Part shown: positions 1-12,145 of the stretch, one piece after another
How the letters are laid out: every line of letters begins with the position of its first letter
How positions within the stretch are numbered: position 1 is the stretch's first letter
Assembly (NCBI RefSeq): GCF_949987515.2
Contig: NC_082690.1
Location: 108,622,400 to 108,686,399 of the forward strand
Direction of reading: 5' to 3'
Length of the DNA stretch: 64,000 nt
Source: Delphinus delphis
Lineage: Eukaryota > Chordata > Mammalia > Artiodactyla > Delphinidae
Translations under genes and position numbers: made by a program
Notes under the pieces: model-generated
The model's database searches: none
What the model saw: only the letters and a program-made list of their open reading frames with translations
What the model was told of the DNA's origin: nothing

Positions 1-829
1 AATCCAGCCATTTGCAGACATGTTCCCGTGACCCCCGCAGGCTATCAGGTACCCCTCTGCACCCACAAGGCTGAGAAAGGCCATATGAACTGCTGCGGAA
101 AGTTTTCATCTAAACAGACTTTTCTTTCTTTGCTCGATATGAGATTTTAAAAATAGACCGCAAGAATATAGCAGATAACGTGACAAGAAAAAGTTCCCAC
201 CCCATTTCCTGCTTTTTCGCCATTTTGCCACACTTGGTTCAGATTTTCTTTTTTTTTTTTTTTTGAGAAATAAAACCTGTCAGAATCAGTCAAAGCCTTC
301 TCCTACCCTTCTCCCCAGAAGGAACCACATTTGGGGTACAAAGGACTCGCGCAATCAAAGTAAAATGATGCATCTGGTCAAGTCACCATCCATTGCCCCC
401 CTGCTCCCTGCTGCTGCCCGCCTGCCCCTCCTCCACCAGTCAGAGGGCACCCCACGTAGAGCTCCAGCTCCCAAGAGGGAAAGCCCAAGTGCCCAGGGCA
501 CGCCCCGAACCCTTCACACCAGGCTGACCCCCACACACACAAGAGCTAGGCACACACTCAGGGTCTGGATGGGAGCCGTCCCCTCTGCCGGGAGCACCCC
601 TGCCCCCCAAAACGCATGCATGACTCAGTCCTTCACCTTCACTCAGAGACACCTGCTCAACGAGGCCACCAGTACCCCCACCTCCCACGTCACTCATCCT
701 TTTCTTGCCCTGAGTATTCAGTTGTTGATCCTGGATTTGTGGGGTCTGAGACTTATAAAAGAGGAAAAAGGAATAAGCCCGTTTTTTGTGGTACAGGTGG
801 GGGTTAAAGGAGAACGATAATAACCAACA
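1..829. other. Intron sequence without a recognised element
   Basis: Mixed-composition sequence with a T16 run at 249-264. An open frame covers 263-820 but has no recognisable domain and no protein-like composition. I see nothing else here. Confidence 0.6.
249..264. repeat. Poly-T run (16 T)
   Basis: A short mononucleotide tract. It could be the A-tail of a minus-strand retroposon, but no element body was recognised next to it. Confidence 0.8.
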
Positions 830-1194
830 AGCCAGCTACTAAAGGGGGAAGTCGAAAACAACGACTGGGGAAATTTTAAAAGGTATAGGAACAAAAGTAA
901 CTGTCAGAACAAAAGCGCAAGCCTTCCGAAATACCAGCATACTTTTAAAGAGCAAAGGATACACGTCTCACGGAGAAAACTGCCACAGCAACTATGGCAA
1001 AATACGTGTAATTGTAAAAGACTACGGCAGAGTGAAACCAAGAACACCGGTCACGTTAATACAAGCGAATAAGCGTAACTGATCCTTTAAAAGTATTTTA
1101 ATTTGACTCACAAATGGAGACAACTGTATGCTTCACACAAGAAACACACCTTAAATATAAAGACACAAAGAGGTTAAAAGTCAAATAAGTTCAC

Positions 1195-1386
1195 GGCTTC
1201 CCTGGTGGCGCAGCGGTTGAGAGTCCGCCTGCCGATGCAGGGGACGCGGGTTCGGGCCCCGGTCCGGGAGGATCCCACATGCCGCGGAGCGGCCGGGCCC
1301 GTGAGCCGTGGCCGCTGAGCCTGCGCTCCGCAATGGGAGAGGCCACAACGGTGAGAGGCCCGCGTACTACCAAAAAAAAAAAAAAA
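1195..1386 (+). mobile_element. CHR-type SINE
   Basis: A tRNA-derived head (GGCTTCCCTGGTGGCGCAGC with box A/B-like motifs) is followed by the CHR body and an A-rich tail. Relative to the copies at 38384 and 42770 it lacks about 15 bp between two short GCCTG-G repeats in the body, so it is a different subfamily. Near-matching 12-bp direct repeats at 1180-1191 and 1387-1398 are the likely target-site duplication in the host L1. Confidence 0.93.
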
Positions 1387-3935
1387 GTAAAATAAGTTTA
1401 AAAGACAGACTGTGCTAACACGAACGAACAGAAAGCCGAACAATGCAGATTTCAGAGCAAAGGAAGTTACCAGGATGAAGCTAAGTTACCAGGGTCAATT
1501 CATCAAGGGGACACACCGTTCTAAACACTACAGCGCCCAATAACAAAGCGTCGAAATACCCCGGCAAAAACTCCTAGAAACGGAAGAATGAAAAGATGGG
1601 TCCGCAATCATAGGTGGAGATCTTGATACCCACCCCTTCTCTCAACAATGGAGAGAACAAGGAGACAGAAAATCCAGCACGGATACAGGAGCCCGCACAG
1701 CACTGCCGACCACGATGTCCTCACTGACGTTTACAGGACAGTCCTCCCAACAGCAACAGACGGCACACTCTTTTCAAGTGTGCACGGAACATCTACAAAG
1801 ATAAATCTTAGGCTGGGTCATAAGACAAGTCTTCATAAATTTTTTTTTATGTCTTAATAAATTTTGAAAGCATCAAATCACGTTAGGTGTTTTCTCTTAC
1901 CACAAATGAGTTAAAGTAGAAATCAATAACAGAAAGGTATCTTGAAAATCCCCAAATGTTTGGAAAGTAACACGCTTCTCACTAACCCATGAATCAAAGA
2001 AGAAATCAAAAATGAAATTGGAAAATATGCCAAATTGGAATGAAAATAACACAGTACATCAAAATCTGTGAGATGCAACTAAAGTGGTCTTTAGACTACC
2101 AAACACCTACATTAGAAGAGAGATCTTTAATCAACGACCTCAGCTTCTACCTTAAAAGCTAGAAAAAGGTGAGCACATTAAAACTAAGCAAACAGAAAGA
2201 AAACAATAAAAATCAGAGCAGAAACCAATGAAATAACAAAAAAGAAAAAAACATCCAATGAAACCCCAAGATAAAAGCTGGTTATTTCAGATCAGCAAAA
2301 TCACTAAAACTCTAGCCAGACTGATCATAAAAAAAGGAACTAATTACCAATATAGAAATGAGAGAAGAGACAATCCTACAAATGTTAAAAAAATAATAAT
2401 GAGATATTATGAACTTTGTGCCAATCAATTTACCGTCTTAGGTGAAATGAACAAATTCCTTCAAACACACAGAGTACCAAGGTCTACTCAAGAAAAGACA
2501 GATAACCTGAACGTAAGTATTGACTGCGTTTAAAATCTAGTGAACAACCTTCTCGCAAACAGAAGTGCAGGCCTAGATGGCTTTACTGATGAATTCCACC
2601 ACACACATAGGTTAGAAATAAGACCACTTCTACCAAATTCTTCCCGCCACACGAAGAGAGAACACTTCCCAGAGCACTCTACCATGGCAGCATTACTCTG
2701 ACACCAAAACCAAAAACGTTATAAGAAAACTACAGTCAATATCCCTCATGAACTTAGATGCAAAAGTTCTTAGTAAAATTTTAGCAAGTTCAACAATATC
2801 TACAAAGGGTAATAATACAACGTGACCAACTGGGGTTTATCCAGAAACACAAGCTTGATTTAACGTCTGAAAAATCAATCAATATAATTCACCATATTGA
2901 GACTAAAGGAGAAGAAAACATGATTATCTCAAGAGGTGTAGAAAAAGCACCTGACAAATTCCAACATCCATTTATGTTAAAATAAACAACTCTTAGCATT
3001 AGTATTAGAAGGAGAATTCCTCAGTCTAATAAAGGACATCTACAGAAACCTAGTAACATCACACTTGATAGTGAGAAACTAAACGTACTTCTGGGAAGGA
3101 CTGAGAAGAAGGCAAGGATGTTCACTCTTCCCATCTCTATTAAACATTGTACTGGAGGGGCTAGCCAGTGCAATCACGCAAGAAAAAAAATAGGCGTCCA
3201 GATCGAAAAGGAAGAGGTAAAATTGTCTTTATTTGCAGACATGATGATCAATGTAAAAAAAAAAAAAAATCAATGGAATCCACACAAAAAATCTACTAGA
3301 ACTAAAAATTGAGTTACAGAGGTATCAATATAAAAGACATATAAATACCAAAATTAATTACAGCTCTAAACACCACTGACAATAGCATAAGAAAATACGA
3401 AAAACCTGGTATCTGACAAAAGAGGTACCAGGCCTTTCACTGAAAAGCACAAAACATCTCTGACAGAAATTAAAGATCTACATACATGGAGAGATGTACA
3501 ATGTTCGTGGGTCAGAAGATCTGATATCGGTAAGAGATTGATTCTCCCCCAGTGCATCTTGAGGTTCAACGCAGTCCCAAGCAGAATCTCACCAGGCTTC
3601 TTTGTAAAAATTGACAAGCAGCTTCTAAAATTTATATGGAAGTACAAAGGGCCTGGAATAGCCAACACAGCTTGAAAGAGAAGAGCAAAGGTGGATGATT
3701 TTCCTTATCTTAAGGCTTTTACAGAGCTGTAGTAATCGAGGCAATGTGGTATCGGCATAAAGACGGACTAAAAGGTCAATGCATCAGAAATGCATCGCCA
3801 AAAAGAGGCCCACGCTTTTACGGTCAATTGAGTTTTTAAAAGGGTGCCAAGGTGACTCCCTGGGTAAGGAATACTCTTTTCAGTGTACGGCACTGGAACA
3901 ACTGGACACTCACATAAAAAAATTAAGAACTTCAA

Positions 3936-4373
3936 GTGAAATAACACCATTCGTAGCAACATGGATGGACCTAGAGATTATCATACTAAGTGAAGTAAGT
4001 CAGACAGAGAAAATATCATATGATATCGCTTATATATGGAATCTAAAATATGACACAAATGAACTTATCTACGAAACAGAAACAGACTCACAGACATAGA
4101 AACCAGACTTGTGGTTGCCATGGGGGAGGCGGGTGGGGGAGGGATGGATTGCAAACTTGGGATTAGCAGATGCAAACTATTATATATAGGATGGATAAAC
4201 AACAAGGTCCTACTGTAGAGCACAGGGAACTCTATTCAATACCCTGGGATAAACCATAATGGAAAAAGAATATGAAAAAGAATGTATATATGTGTATAAC
4301 TGAATTACTCTTCTGTACAGCAGAAATTAACACAACTTTGTAAATCAACTATACTTCAATAAAAATAAATTAT
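3936..4373 (+). mobile_element. 5'-truncated young L1 (3' UTR only)
   Basis: This 438-bp fragment carries the cetartiodactyl L1 3' untranslated region: the AACATGGATGGACCTAGAGA segment, a G-rich stretch near 4120-4145, the TGTACAGCAGAAATTAACAC segment and AATAAA signals. It is flanked by a perfect 18-bp direct repeat (AAAAATTAAGAACTTCAA) at 3918-3935 and 4374-4391. The older L1 resumes exactly after the second copy. Confidence 0.95.
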
Positions 4374-5082
4374 AAAAATTAAGAACTTCAACCCACAATT
4401 TACATGGTAGACAAAAGGTAACTCACGGACCTAAATGTAAGCACTGAAACTAAAACCACCAGAAGAAAACACAGAAGAAAACCTTAGTAATCATGTGTTT
4501 GGTAAAGATTTCCTAAATATGACATTGAAAGCATGAAACACATAAAAAACGAAAAAGCAATGAATTTGACTTCATTAAAATTGAGATCTTTTAGTTTTTA
4601 AAAGACACTATTAAATAAAGGAAAAGGAAAGCCATAGACTGGGGCGGAAAATATTTGTAAAACATATACCCTTGTATCTAGAATATATAAAGAACTTTCA
4701 CAACCCAGGAAATAAGACAAACAGATCCATTTTTAAATGAACCAAAGGTCTGAAAGACACTTCACCAAAGAAGTCACACAGAGGCCAATAAACCATGAAA
4801 AGATCCTCAACATCATTAGTCATTTGAAAATGAAAATTAAACCACAAGGAGACAGCACTCCCCCACCTTATCAGATTGACTAGAATGGAAGAGACCAACC
4901 CCATCGAGCGCAGGTGAGGACTGCAGGGACTGAAACTCTCACACGGCTGGCGGGACTTATAAGTGGTGTGGCCACTTCGGAAAACAGTTTGCCAGTTCCT
5001 TAAGCGATTAAATAAACACCTACCATATATCCAGCCATCCTACCCCTAGGTATTTACCTAAGAAAAAAGAAATACAAGTCCT

Positions 5083-5264
5083 AACAACGAGGTCCGACCG
5101 TATAGCCCAGGGCGTTGTATTCAATACCCCGTGATAAACCATCATGGAAAAGAATACGAAAAAGAATGTCTACATACGCATAACTGAGCCACTTTGCTGT
5201 ACAGCAGAAATTAACACAATGTAAGCCAACTACACTTCAATAAAATATATTTTTTAAAAAAGAG
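5083..5264 (+). mobile_element. 5'-truncated young L1 tail (182 bp)
   Basis: This is the last part of the same 3' untranslated region as the copy at 3936, ending in AATAAA and a short A-rich tail. The 14-bp repeat GAAATACAAGTCCT occurs at 5069-5082 and 5265-5278, a clean target-site duplication in the older L1. Confidence 0.94.
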
Positions 5265-5715
5265 GAAATACAAGTCCTTACAAAGACTTGAACACAAATG
5301 GACACACAACAGCTCAAGACGGGAAACGACCCAAATGCCCGCCACCATGTGAATGGATAACAGACTGTGGTCCGTCCACACAGCAGAACACAAGTCAGCA
5401 ACGAAAAGAATGGCCCCTGGACACACGCAACCACCTGGATGAACCTCAGAAGAACAACGTGCGGCACCGGACAGGAGCACGCACGCGTCTGTGATCCACT
5501 GACCAGAGGACCCTGGAAAGGACAGACCAGTCTCTGCTGACGGGCAGGGCGGTGGCTGCCTCCTGAGCGGGGAGGGGCGGCAGGAGGGATCCCAAGGCCC
5601 CGAGGACACCTCTGGGGGTAACGGTCTCATGGTGTCCGACTGTGCGCTTTAAGTATGGCCGTCTATCACACGTCGATTATACCACAATTGAAAGCTGGCT
5701 TTGGCTCACGTGAAC

Positions 5716-7078
5716 AGAGTACGTAACCCAGACGCTACCACGTCTGTGCAGATCCGGCCATCGTGGCAAACCTGAGCCTGTCTGTCTGTCTGTCTGCTGC
5801 TCCCCCTTGCGTTTCAGGTGCAGAGGGCCCAGGTGCTGCTAACAGACTCCTAACTGAGGTCACTGGTTCCCAACTAAGGCGCCTTTGGTGGGCACTGACG
5901 GCCTTCCCATTTACTTCCCCAGCACCCCCACCCCAACCCTGCCAGGAGGAAGAGGCCACTTGTCCACCACCGTCCCTTTGGCCCTCAAGGCCCTCAGCTC
6001 TGGACTGAGAACCTGCACGCCGTCCGTGCCCAGACCACAGCCCCAGGCACGTGAGCTACCCACAGCGCCGGGGTTCTAGGCTGAGGTCCGGAGAGGGTCG
6101 GGAATGCGTGCGGCCCACCAGGCGGTCTCGGGGGGGATCTGGACCACCGCCACCTGGAGTTTCTCTGGTGAGGCCTGGCCTGGGGGCCTGTGTGTGCGCA
6201 TCCTGGCTCTGGGGCCTTGGAGAGCCACCGCCAACGGCAGGCCTACCCTGAAGCAGGAAGGGGGAGAAGCCTGGAGCCCGGGGCCTGCTGCCCCACTGCC
6301 CCCCGTTCTCAAGGTGGGGTGCAGAGGCCTCCAGCTGCCCGTTCACACAGTGACCAGTGACGGAGCTTATGACATGCTTGGCTCTCCAAACACTGGGGAG
6401 AAACCAGGAATTCCTACAAACTCCCCGGGACGAGAGAGCATCTTCCCAACGTCCCAGAGCTACTAAGTGGTCTAACAGATGTCCTCATTTAAAAGAAAAT
6501 CACCTTGACCCTGAAATGAAGACAGAGCCCTTAAGCAAAAGGGGGACGCTTGGGGAAAGTTCAGGGGACCCCAACAGCAGGGGCTGAGCCCCGCTGCCCA
6601 GCACCCTGGAAACGGTGAGGTCACCAGGGCTCTGCGGTCACGTTCAGTCTTCTGCAGCTGGGTCCAGGGACCTCGCAGAGTCGGCAACGCTGAGAAATGA
6701 ACACACACGGACCCAGCCCAATCCCCACCGCCGAGGACCGCGGCCCCCGTCTCCGACCCTCCTGGCCGGGCTCAGAGAACGGTCGGTCGGGGAGAAGACA
6801 CAGGCCCAGCTCGAGAAACTGAAGATGAAATAAAGACGCTGCCCGCCCCCCCTCCCACCCAGGTCTCCCCACTGCACTGTGTTCCGAACGCACAAATTAT
6901 CCTCAGCCCATCACGCTCGGAAACTGACCAGACCATCGCCCGCCAGGAAAGGGGGCAGGCTGCACCTCTCAGCACACACTTGACATTTTGTTCCCGTCCA
7001 GGCTTCCCGTGCTGACAGTTTCTGGATTAAATGTGCAAATGGAACGCGGCCCCGAGGGCGTCCCGCTCCCTGCCGGCG
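5716..7078. other. GC-rich intron sequence, no element recognised
   Basis: Apart from the TCTG repeat, this is unique GC-rich intron with overlapping open frames on both strands, none with recognisable protein motifs. Confidence 0.6.
5777..5796. repeat. (TCTG)n microsatellite
   Basis: About four to five tandem TCTG units in an otherwise unique stretch. Confidence 0.85.
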
Positions 7079-7215
7079 AAGCTCCAGCCGAGCGTGCCTG
7101 TGTGCACGTGTGCGCGCAGACACGTGGATGTGCCTGAGTGCACGCCACGTGAGCGCGTCCACACGTGCGTGTCTGGGCGTGCATGTGCATCCCTGTGCAC
7201 GCCTGCCTCTCTGCC
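7079..7215. repeat. Degenerate alternating purine-pyrimidine tract
   Basis: GTGCACGTGTGCGCGC-type sequence with repeated GTG, CAC, CGTG and CACGTG units over about 130 bp. Such alternation favours Z-DNA. It contains several CACGTG E-boxes. Confidence 0.7.
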
Positions 7216-8489
7216 AGTGTCCGGCTGGACCAGGTATGTTTTTACCGACCAGATCCTTCAAGCTGGGAAATTGGCACCACCAGCTCGCAGCAGCCCCGGC
7301 TTGGGCGTCTGCTCCGCACGGGGAAATTCTCTCAGCCCAGGGTGGCTGGGTCCACCTGGAAACGCAAACGTGACACGCCTGCCCCGAGCTTTGGGCCGGG
7401 GGTGTCTGTCTCGCAGCCGCCAGCCAAGGGGAAGTGAAACTGTCAAGGCCTGAGGCCCGGACTCGCCTTCCGGGGCAGCCAGAGGCCCCGGCGGATCGGC
7501 GCCTGCAGACCCACGTGTGTGAGCAGGGGAGCGTGGCCCCCGATTCCCACGACCCTGCGGAGGCCTGAGGGGTTCCCTGGGCCCCCTCTGCGCTCACGGG
7601 CGTCATCAAGGCCTCCTGAGCCCAGCTGGGGCTGCCGCCCAGGGGCCCAGAAGGAGCTGACAGGCAGCCCACTGGGCACGTGGGACTGGCCCCGGTCGGG
7701 GGCATCTCCTGCCCGGTCACAGGAGAGGGCTGCCAGCGGCCGCCCGCCCCAGGGGCCTCCACAGCTCCGCCTTCCACTCCCCCACCCGGTGCCTGACCCA
7801 CACGTAGCTGGGAGGCGGAAAATGCGCAAAGAGCAGCCGCTCCCGCCCCCGACCCCGGCTCTGAGGTCCGTTTAGTGGGTCAGGGGTCGGGGGCGGGGGG
7901 GGGCAAGGTGCACGGGCAGCGGCCCCCCGACCCGCAGGGCTGCCCCAGCCCCCGCCCCCCGCCCGGGAAGTCGCACAATGGCACACTTCAATGGGCGCAC
8001 AGCCGGGGCCTCTGGTTCCCATTCTCCCTGACCTGGGGAAGCAGAGAACACGATTATAGCCCATCTGAATGCAGGCTCCTGGGGCGATCATTCTGGCACC
8101 TGCAAGCCCCCAGCCCCCGCCCGGGGGTGACAGCTGGCAGACCCCACCGCGCCGTGCACCCCACGGCCACGAGGCCCCGCCGGGCTCATCCCATTATCCC
8201 TGACGACTTCCCCAGGGCGGCCCCCACGTGGAGCGCCGGTGCCAGGCCCCCGCCCGCGCCCGGCGACACGGCTGCCTGTTCAGCCTGATCCCCGTTATGT
8301 TATGTCAGCTGTTACCCCGCGCTTAAAACAAGGCACTCCAGCTGGTCAGGGTCAGATGTAAAAACAAGCCCTGACAAAACCCGGCCCTCCAGCTACCCCA
8401 AGCCGGAGACCCCACTGAATGTGGCACTTAAAGACGCGCTTCTCTGCAGCCCCCGGGCAGAGCATAAAGGAAACACCTGTCCCGAGGAC
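7216..8489. other. GC-rich unique intron; possible conserved non-coding block at 8010-8450
   Basis: No repeat was recognised. A G-rich stretch (7886-7908) could form a G-quadruplex. From about 8010 to 8450 the composition becomes mixed, with AT-containing words set in GC-rich sequence (such as GTTATGTTATGTCAGCTG at 8293-8310). This texture is often seen in regulatory DNA, but it is not proof of conservation. Confidence 0.45.
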
Positions 8490-8890
8490 GGCACACTCTA
8501 ATCCCGCCAAATCCCCAGTGGAGGGGCCCGCGGGCCGCAGCAGGCGCCCGCACCCCAACGTCCGACTTTGGTCCCGGACCCTCACGTTCTGGCGGGCGAG
8601 GCGGGACGGAAAACACAGAGCAGTCCCCCCATCTCCGCCCGGGCCAGACCCACACCGCGGGGGGGCAGAGCGCCGCGCGGGACCCTCCGCCCGGGGGGCG
8701 GCCGATGGGCGGCCTGGGTGCAGGTGAAGACCCCCTTCCTGGACGGTTGACGCCTTCCAGACCGGCAAGAGGGACGCCTGGCCCGAAAGGCCCTCCTGCC
8801 GACACGGGAGGCCAAGCTCCCCGTCTGACCAGACCCCGACGCCCCCGCTGGTCCCCAGCCCCCTGCACCCCAACCGGGGGCAGCTCCGAC
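8490..8890. promoter_or_regulatory. CpG-island-like block
   Basis: By eye there are about 35 CpGs in 400 bp at high GC, well above the surrounding intron. It sits in KCNQ1 intron 2. No initiator or TATA element was pinned down. Open frames on both strands follow from the composition. Confidence 0.55.
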
Positions 8891-9026
8891 TGACTCTGGT
8901 TACCAGCCTGGAGCTGAGTCTCCACAACCTCGGAAAAGGGTGAAGAAAAGAGGGGGGTACAGTGGGGAGAGCTGCAGGATGAGACCACCCAGACACCTGG
9001 CCGCTTTGGAGAGAAAGCCTTGGAGA

Positions 9027-9085
9027 CCACGCAAACACACGCACACACGCGGACACACAAATACGCACGCACACGCATCGCGGGT
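9027..9085. repeat. Degenerate (CA)n / CACG repeat
   Basis: Interrupted ACACGCACACACGCGG-type sequence of roughly 55 bp. Confidence 0.75.
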
Positions 9086-11364
9086 GCCAGGCGAGGCCGT
9101 GGGCTCCCCCATCTCCTTCTGCCCGAGGGAGCGGAGGCCGGCCCAGCAGCCTCCACCAGCAGGATGGTCGTTCCTCCCTCCCGGGGCCCCTGGACCCAGA
9201 GGGACGGGCTTCCCCAAGGGGGGAGCCTAGGAGACGCTCCCAGAGCCCAGGGCGGACGGGGTGCCGGCCAGGGGCTCTCAGCAGGCTCCCGGCAAAGACA
9301 CCCCGGAAGGCAGCTAAGACGCCGGCACCCACCTCACAGCACAGAGCTTTACAGCCTGAAAACAGGAAACACTGTAGAAACAAACAGACCCAGACCCGGT
9401 GGTTCACACAGCCGGGGGCGGGGGGAGCCCTGCAGGCCGGGCCCTGGCTGGTCTCGGGCCCCAGGGCCTCCACTTGACCTCGCAGAGTCTCCCCGGGACC
9501 CGAGAGCACCCGCCCCACCGCCCTGCTTTCCTTCGGGAGGAAACTCTGGGGGCCCGGGGGAAGTGATCTGGAGGAGGTGCCCTGCTTCCGGGGGGACCAG
9601 GGGCTGCAGGTGGACGTCCCCGTGCCCCCCTCGCCCCCGCCCCCTCCCTCAACCCCAGGTGGGGCCCTGTCCTCCCCTGCACAGCTCAGGGCGTAAAACT
9701 GCCCAGCGGCCCCAGGGCGTGACCTGATTCAGGCCACTCGTGCGGGATCGGGTTACGTGTTTTTCGGGAAAGTTTCAAACACTTTGCAGTTTCCTCCACC
9801 TCCTGCCCAGGCCCCCCTCCCCTGGTTCTGAATCGACTTGATGGACAGGACAGTCCTGGCCCGGGACGGAGCGTGGGCTTCACAGAGGGCGCCTTTGTTA
9901 GCGAGCGCAAGTTGCCCTAGGACCTCTCCACCCACAGGGCCCGTGAGCCCGCGGAAGGTTCCGGTTACAGCCGAGGGTTCCCGTTTTCACGGCTCTCCGC
10001 AGACCCCGCAAGAAGGAATGTCAGCTGTCCCCTCAGGAGCAGCTGCCCCCGGGCCAGGAACGCAGCCAGCCCTGGGGACGGGGACTCTGGCGGGCACAAA
10101 CGATGGCCCCGGGGGTGGGGACAGCCCGAGCCACCACCCTGGGCCCCAGAGGGGGCCCCGCGAGCCTCGAGCCCTCGGCCTCTTCCTGCTCAGATGCCCT
10201 TGGGGCTGGGGGACCGTCCCCCTTATAAGGTAGGGACAGTGGCACTAGGCCCTGCAAGCCCAGGAGGGAGACCCCAAAGGGAGGGTCCAGGCCACTCCAG
10301 GCCGAGGAAGCCAAAAGCCCACAACCACACACACAATGAGGAAAAAAGGCCACAGGCGCTGGGAGAAGCAATGACACTCGAGTGTGGATGGGGGCGGTGG
10401 CGGAGAAATGCCCTGGAGACACAAGAGGAAGTGAGGGGCCCGTCACAGGGAGCAGAGGCGCCGGGCCCCTGGCGTAGGGGGCTTTAGGGGGGGCTCAGGC
10501 CGATGTCCACAGAATCCCGGGGGTCGGGGTTCTCGCTCTCAGGGGTCCCCACCCAGTGGCAAAGGGGCTCTAGAGAATTAGCCGAGAGCCCTGAGGGCAG
10601 CAGCTTCCAATCCTGCTAGGCGGCCCTTAAGCTTCTGTTCACGGACTCACATGGGGACATCGGGGGTGACCCAGACCCGGGGGTGCAGGCGCTGCCTGGG
10701 TCTTGCCCACCCCACCTGGCACGGGGCGGACACAGCAGTCTGCCTCTCCCCAGACACGCACCGTCCAGGGTGGGGCCCTTCCTCACCTGCCCGAGGAGCA
10801 GCCCGGACCCCGACCCCCAGCTCGCCCCCTCCCCCATCCCCGAGGCCAGTGTCCCTCTATCTCGTCTCCCTGGGTCGGCACCGGGCAGGGCCTCAGAGGC
10901 ACGAGCGAGGGGGCCCCTGTGGCCTGGAGCCGCGGGCCGCTCCACACCCCCAGGCTGCACGGTCAGACCCCGGGACACTTCAGCCAGCTCCGCTGGGCAG
11001 AAATATCTGGAATGCAGACTGCGGTGCGGGGCTGTCCCTTAGCTTTCAGTGTTTCTGCCCCAAACCCAAGAGGCTCTGCTGTGCCCACGGAAAGTCGCTG
11101 CCCATGAGGCAGCCAAGACCCCCGCCCTATAGAGGGACAAGTGGGACACCTGAGCCAGGCCAAGGCCCAACCCTGGCCTGGTGGGACATGCGTGTCCACA
11201 CGCACACACACGTGTGCTCGCAGAAGGGCACCGCCACCGCCTTCCGGCTCCCGGAGGCAGGGTGTCAGTCCCTCCCCACGCTTCGGCGCTACCCCCCTCT
11301 TACACAGGGCCCACGGGGAGCGCCCTGGGGACGCAGACATGAAGCCCGTGTCCTGCCCCCGAGA
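9086..11364. other. GC-rich unique intron sequence
   Basis: No gene and no confident repeat was seen. Long open frames here lack domains and are attributed to GC richness. A short CGCACACACACGTGTG stretch lies near 11198-11222. Confidence 0.55.
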
Positions 11365-11440
11365 ATCCCTGCTATTTGCACACAGACCCTGGCATGTTAG
11401 TGGGTGCACGAGAAACACTTGCTGGCTGAACAAACGCAGG
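11365..11440 (+). mobile_element. L2-like 3' end fossil
   Basis: The order CCTGGCATGTTAGTGGGTGC, then an ACACTTGCTGG-CTGAACAAAC stretch, follows the L2 3' end (GCCTGGCACATAGTAGGTGC...TTGTTGAATGAA) with heavy divergence. Confidence 0.45.
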
Positions 11441-11639
11441 TGAGGACACCCCTACCAGGGTGCAGGGAAAGGGTGGACTACATTCTGAGGCAGAGCAACA
11501 GACAAGGCCCAGGCAGTGGGAACCACTCCTCACTGGGCAGCTCCTGTGTGCTGGGGACAGAGACCAAGGAGCTCAAGGCCCCGCAGTGGGGGAGATGACA
11601 TCTTCCCAGAGCACTGGAGGACGAAGCCAGTGATGTCAC

Positions 11640-11765
11640 TGGGCGAGCAGGAAGGCATCCCAGAAGCAAATGTACAGGAGCGGGGCTTTGTGGGATGTGT
11701 AGGAGTTCACCAAGCAGAGAGGAGACGGCTGGAGAAGAGCACTCCAAGGAGGAGCCGGCCTTGGA
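11640..11765. repeat. Probable ancient interspersed repeat, family not named
   Basis: Contains an AGTAGGAGTTCACCAGGCAGAGA-like stretch that I also see, with variation, in the repeats near 28890 and 33290. Too diverged to name from memory. Confidence 0.35.
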
Positions 11766-12145
11766 GAAAACAAGACCTTGGGGTTTCTTAATGAAAAATC
11801 TGGGCCACCCGCTGGTGCCCTGACATTGGGTAGGAGTGACTTAAGCTCTGTGAGTCTCATCCCCTCCGTGTGAGTGAAGGACAGAGCAGAGGGCGTGCAC
11901 GCAGCAGGCTCCCCAGGGGGGCCGCTGGCCCTGACTTAGCGTGGTCGTCTTTACTGGCACGTGAAGGGTGTAGAGAGCAGAAGCTGGGAACACGCGGGCC
12001 TGCAGAGGCCCGAGCTGAGTGTGAGCTGGGGCCGCCGGGGGGCTGCGGGGGGGGTTCTGAGGACAGAGCCTAGACTGCGTTCCTGAGAAAAGTGAGGCCC
12101 GCAGAGGGGCCCAAGGGGGCCCAGAGAGTCCCATGGAGCCTGGTT

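Larger units (their letters stand above)
830..5715 (+). mobile_element. Ancient L1 relic with three later insertions
   Basis: This A-rich plus-strand sequence follows the order of an L1: endonuclease-region matches from about 1090, the endonuclease-RT linker at 2258-2533 (frame with SWLFQ, LARLI, YYELCANQF, EMNKFLQTHRVPR), RT blocks at 2740-3310, then 3' coding and 3' untranslated sequence to about 5715. The RT catalytic motif, normally FADD, reads FADMM near 3226-3246, and stops and frameshifts are frequent, so the element is dead. It is split by a SINE (1195-1386) and by two younger L1 tails (3936-4373, 5083-5264). The 5' limit is uncertain; 830-1090 is only weakly L1-like. The subfamily cannot be named without a library search. 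Confidence 0.85.

Noticed and set aside
1195..1275. tRNA gene
   Set aside because: The tRNA-like head belongs to CHR SINEs; it is followed by the SINE body, an A-tail and a target-site duplication, and there is no intact cloverleaf that I can fold by eye.
6911..7801. 296-codon minus-strand open frame
   Set aside because: No domain, and it includes a His/Arg/Ala stretch from the alternating GTGC repeat; composition artefact.
8490..8890. KvDMR1 / KCNQ1OT1 imprinting centre
   Set aside because: In other mammals this centre lies far downstream, in a later KCNQ1 intron, not in intron 2; I saw no specific evidence for it here.
8352..9518. 388-codon minus-strand open frame over a CpG-rich block
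   Set aside because: No recognisable protein. It covers a (CA)n-derived stretch of alternating Val/Cys/Arg residues, so it is a repeat and GC artefact.
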